Below, in pieces: positions 6,121-6,553 of a stretch of DNA of 6,553 bases. Each line of letters opens with the position of its first letter. The first letter of the stretch is position 1. The position numbers were made by a program, and so were the translations under genes. The stretch lies in NCBI GenBank assembly GCA_038223055.1, contig JBBRHF010000213.1:1-6553 (forward strand). The letters are read 5' to 3'. The notes beneath the pieces are model-generated. The model was not told the origin of the DNA. It made no database searches and was given only the letters and a program-made list of their open reading frames with translations. Source of the stretch: JBBRHF01 sp038223055 (lineage in GTDB: Bacteria > Actinomycetota > Actinomycetes > JACCUZ01).

Positions 6121-6180
6121 ACCGCCATCCGCGTAGCGTCGCAACCGACCAATCCCCCGACCGTCGGAAGGTTCCCCGCC

Positions 6181-6474
6181 ATGACTGCGTTCCGCGTCAC
6201 CCCCGCCGAACTGCTGGACCTGTCCCGCCAGGTTCAGAGTTCGGCCGGCTCCATCGAGTCCGAGCTTGGGGGCCTGCGTTCGCGGGTCGCTCCGGTCGGC
6301 GCGTCCTGGAGCGGCCAGGCACACGAGCGCTTCTCGCTGCTCTACGACGAGTGGAATCGCAGCGCGCAGGCGCTGCAGCAGGCGCTCGGAGGCATCAGCC
6401 AGCTCCTCGGACAGGCTGGCCAGACCTACGAGGATGCCGAGGTGCGGATCGCCGGCAGCTTCTCGCGCGGCTGA
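6181..6474 (+). CDS. WXG100 family (ESX/type VII-associated) small protein
   Basis: A 97-residue all-helical protein of the EsxA/EsxB-like WXG100 family, typically secreted as a helical-hairpin dimer by type VII (ESX) systems. The helix-turn-helix layout is clear: helix 1 about 8-38, the WSG turn at 43-45 (the W-x-G signature), helix 2 about 46-88. The tail contains Y83-E-D-A-E87, a match to the YxxxD/E type VII secretion signal. There is no Sec signal peptide, as expected. The ATG at 6181 has GGAAGG 9 nt upstream and gives the standard length of about 100 residues; the frame extends upstream only through the non-coding repeats. No partner WXG100, EccC ATPase or toxin is in the window, so it is either an orphan or the first gene of a cluster that continues to the right, though terminator-like hairpins follow. 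Family call firm, specific role unknown. Confidence 0.93.
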   Translation: MTAFRVTPAELLDLSRQVQSSAGSIESELGGLRSRVAPVGASWSGQAHERFSLLYDEWNRSAQALQQALGGISQLLGQAGQTYEDAEVRIAGSFSRG

Positions 6475-6497
6475 CCACCGGCACCTGAGAACGCGCA

Positions 6498-6513
6498 CCT
6501 GCGCCGCCGCAGG
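6498..6513 (+). terminator. Small hairpin after WXG100
   Basis: CCTGC (6498-6502) pairs with GCAGG (6509-6513) across a 6-nt loop, 23 bp after the WXG100 stop. It is modest on its own and may act with the stronger hairpin downstream. Confidence 0.3.
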
Positions 6514-6529
6514 GCGCGCCGCCCCCCGG

Positions 6530-6548
6530 AGCGCCGCACGGCGGCGCT
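6530..6548 (+). terminator. Terminator-like hairpin without T-tract
   Basis: AGCGCCGC (6530-6537) pairs perfectly with GCGGCGCT (6541-6548) around an ACG loop. It lies 55 bp after the WXG100 stop and is followed by GCCCC, with no run of T, as is common for actinobacterial terminators. The region 6475-6553 shows no gene. High GC makes chance hairpins likelier, so confidence is moderate. Confidence 0.5.
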
Positions 6549-6553
6549 GCCCC

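Larger units (their letters stand above)
5895..6180. other. Divergent intergenic regulatory region (MCP leader / WXG100)
   Basis: About 286 bp lie between the leader ORF and the divergent WXG100 gene. Frames open here have no conserved content, so I see no gene. It should hold the MCP promoter (minus) and the WXG100 promoter (plus). Visible elements are the Shine-Dalgarno at 5898-5906, a weak CCGTG/CACGG inverted pair (5979-5983 and 5993-5997), the 14-bp palindrome at 6032-6045 and the 16-bp tandem repeats at 6073-6120. A TAGCGT hexamer at 6134-6139 fits the loose actinobacterial -10 pattern TAnnnT for the plus-strand gene, with repeat copy 3 where a -35 would fall; this is a suggestion only. 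No convincing minus-strand -10/-35 pair was found. Confidence 0.6.

Noticed and set aside
5895..6200. Longer version of the leader ORF, and frames across the 16-bp repeats
   Set aside because: Upstream codons run through the tandem repeats and both palindromes with no conserved content; the strong Shine-Dalgarno points to the ATG at 5894.

Overview
This is a high-GC actinobacterial chromosome segment, judged from strong G/C bias at third codon positions, frequent GTG starts, and bacterial XPB and WXG100 genes of actinobacterial type. A chemoreceptor gene suggests a motile organism. The genus cannot be read from the window. There is no transposase, phage gene, tRNA, rRNA or CRISPR array.

Left part, + strand: a full-length DNA repair helicase XPB (71-1723). 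It is followed by a 103-bp gap that is mostly a composite inverted repeat. Next comes a HelD-family (RNA polymerase recycling ATPase) protein (1827-3233) that keeps the later helicase motifs but has lost the segment carrying the Walker A loop. An HD-domain metal-dependent phosphohydrolase (3230-3868) follows, its GTG start overlapping the HelD-like stop codon.

Middle part, - strand: a small DUF4031 protein (3855-4124) converges on the HD gene, and the two coding regions overlap by 14 bp. Upstream of it on the same strand is a two-transmembrane methyl-accepting chemotaxis protein (MCP, 4162-5799). A perfect 16-bp palindrome lies in the short MCP/DUF4031 gap. Directly upstream of the MCP is a 32-codon ORF with a near-ideal Shine-Dalgarno sequence. 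Its TGA overlaps the MCP GTG (GTGA), so it looks like a translated leader.

Right part: a divergent regulatory region (about 5895-6180) holds a 14-bp perfect palindrome and three tandem copies of a 16-bp unit centred on GTGCAC. It precedes a WXG100 (ESX-type) small secreted protein (6181-6474), which is followed by terminator-like hairpins.

No established multi-gene system is evident. The best candidates for something undescribed are the Walker-A-less HelD-like protein coupled to an HD phosphohydrolase, the leader ORF in front of the chemoreceptor, and the iterated operator-like repeats before the WXG100 gene. All function statements rest on family recognition from memory and visible motifs; no search was run.
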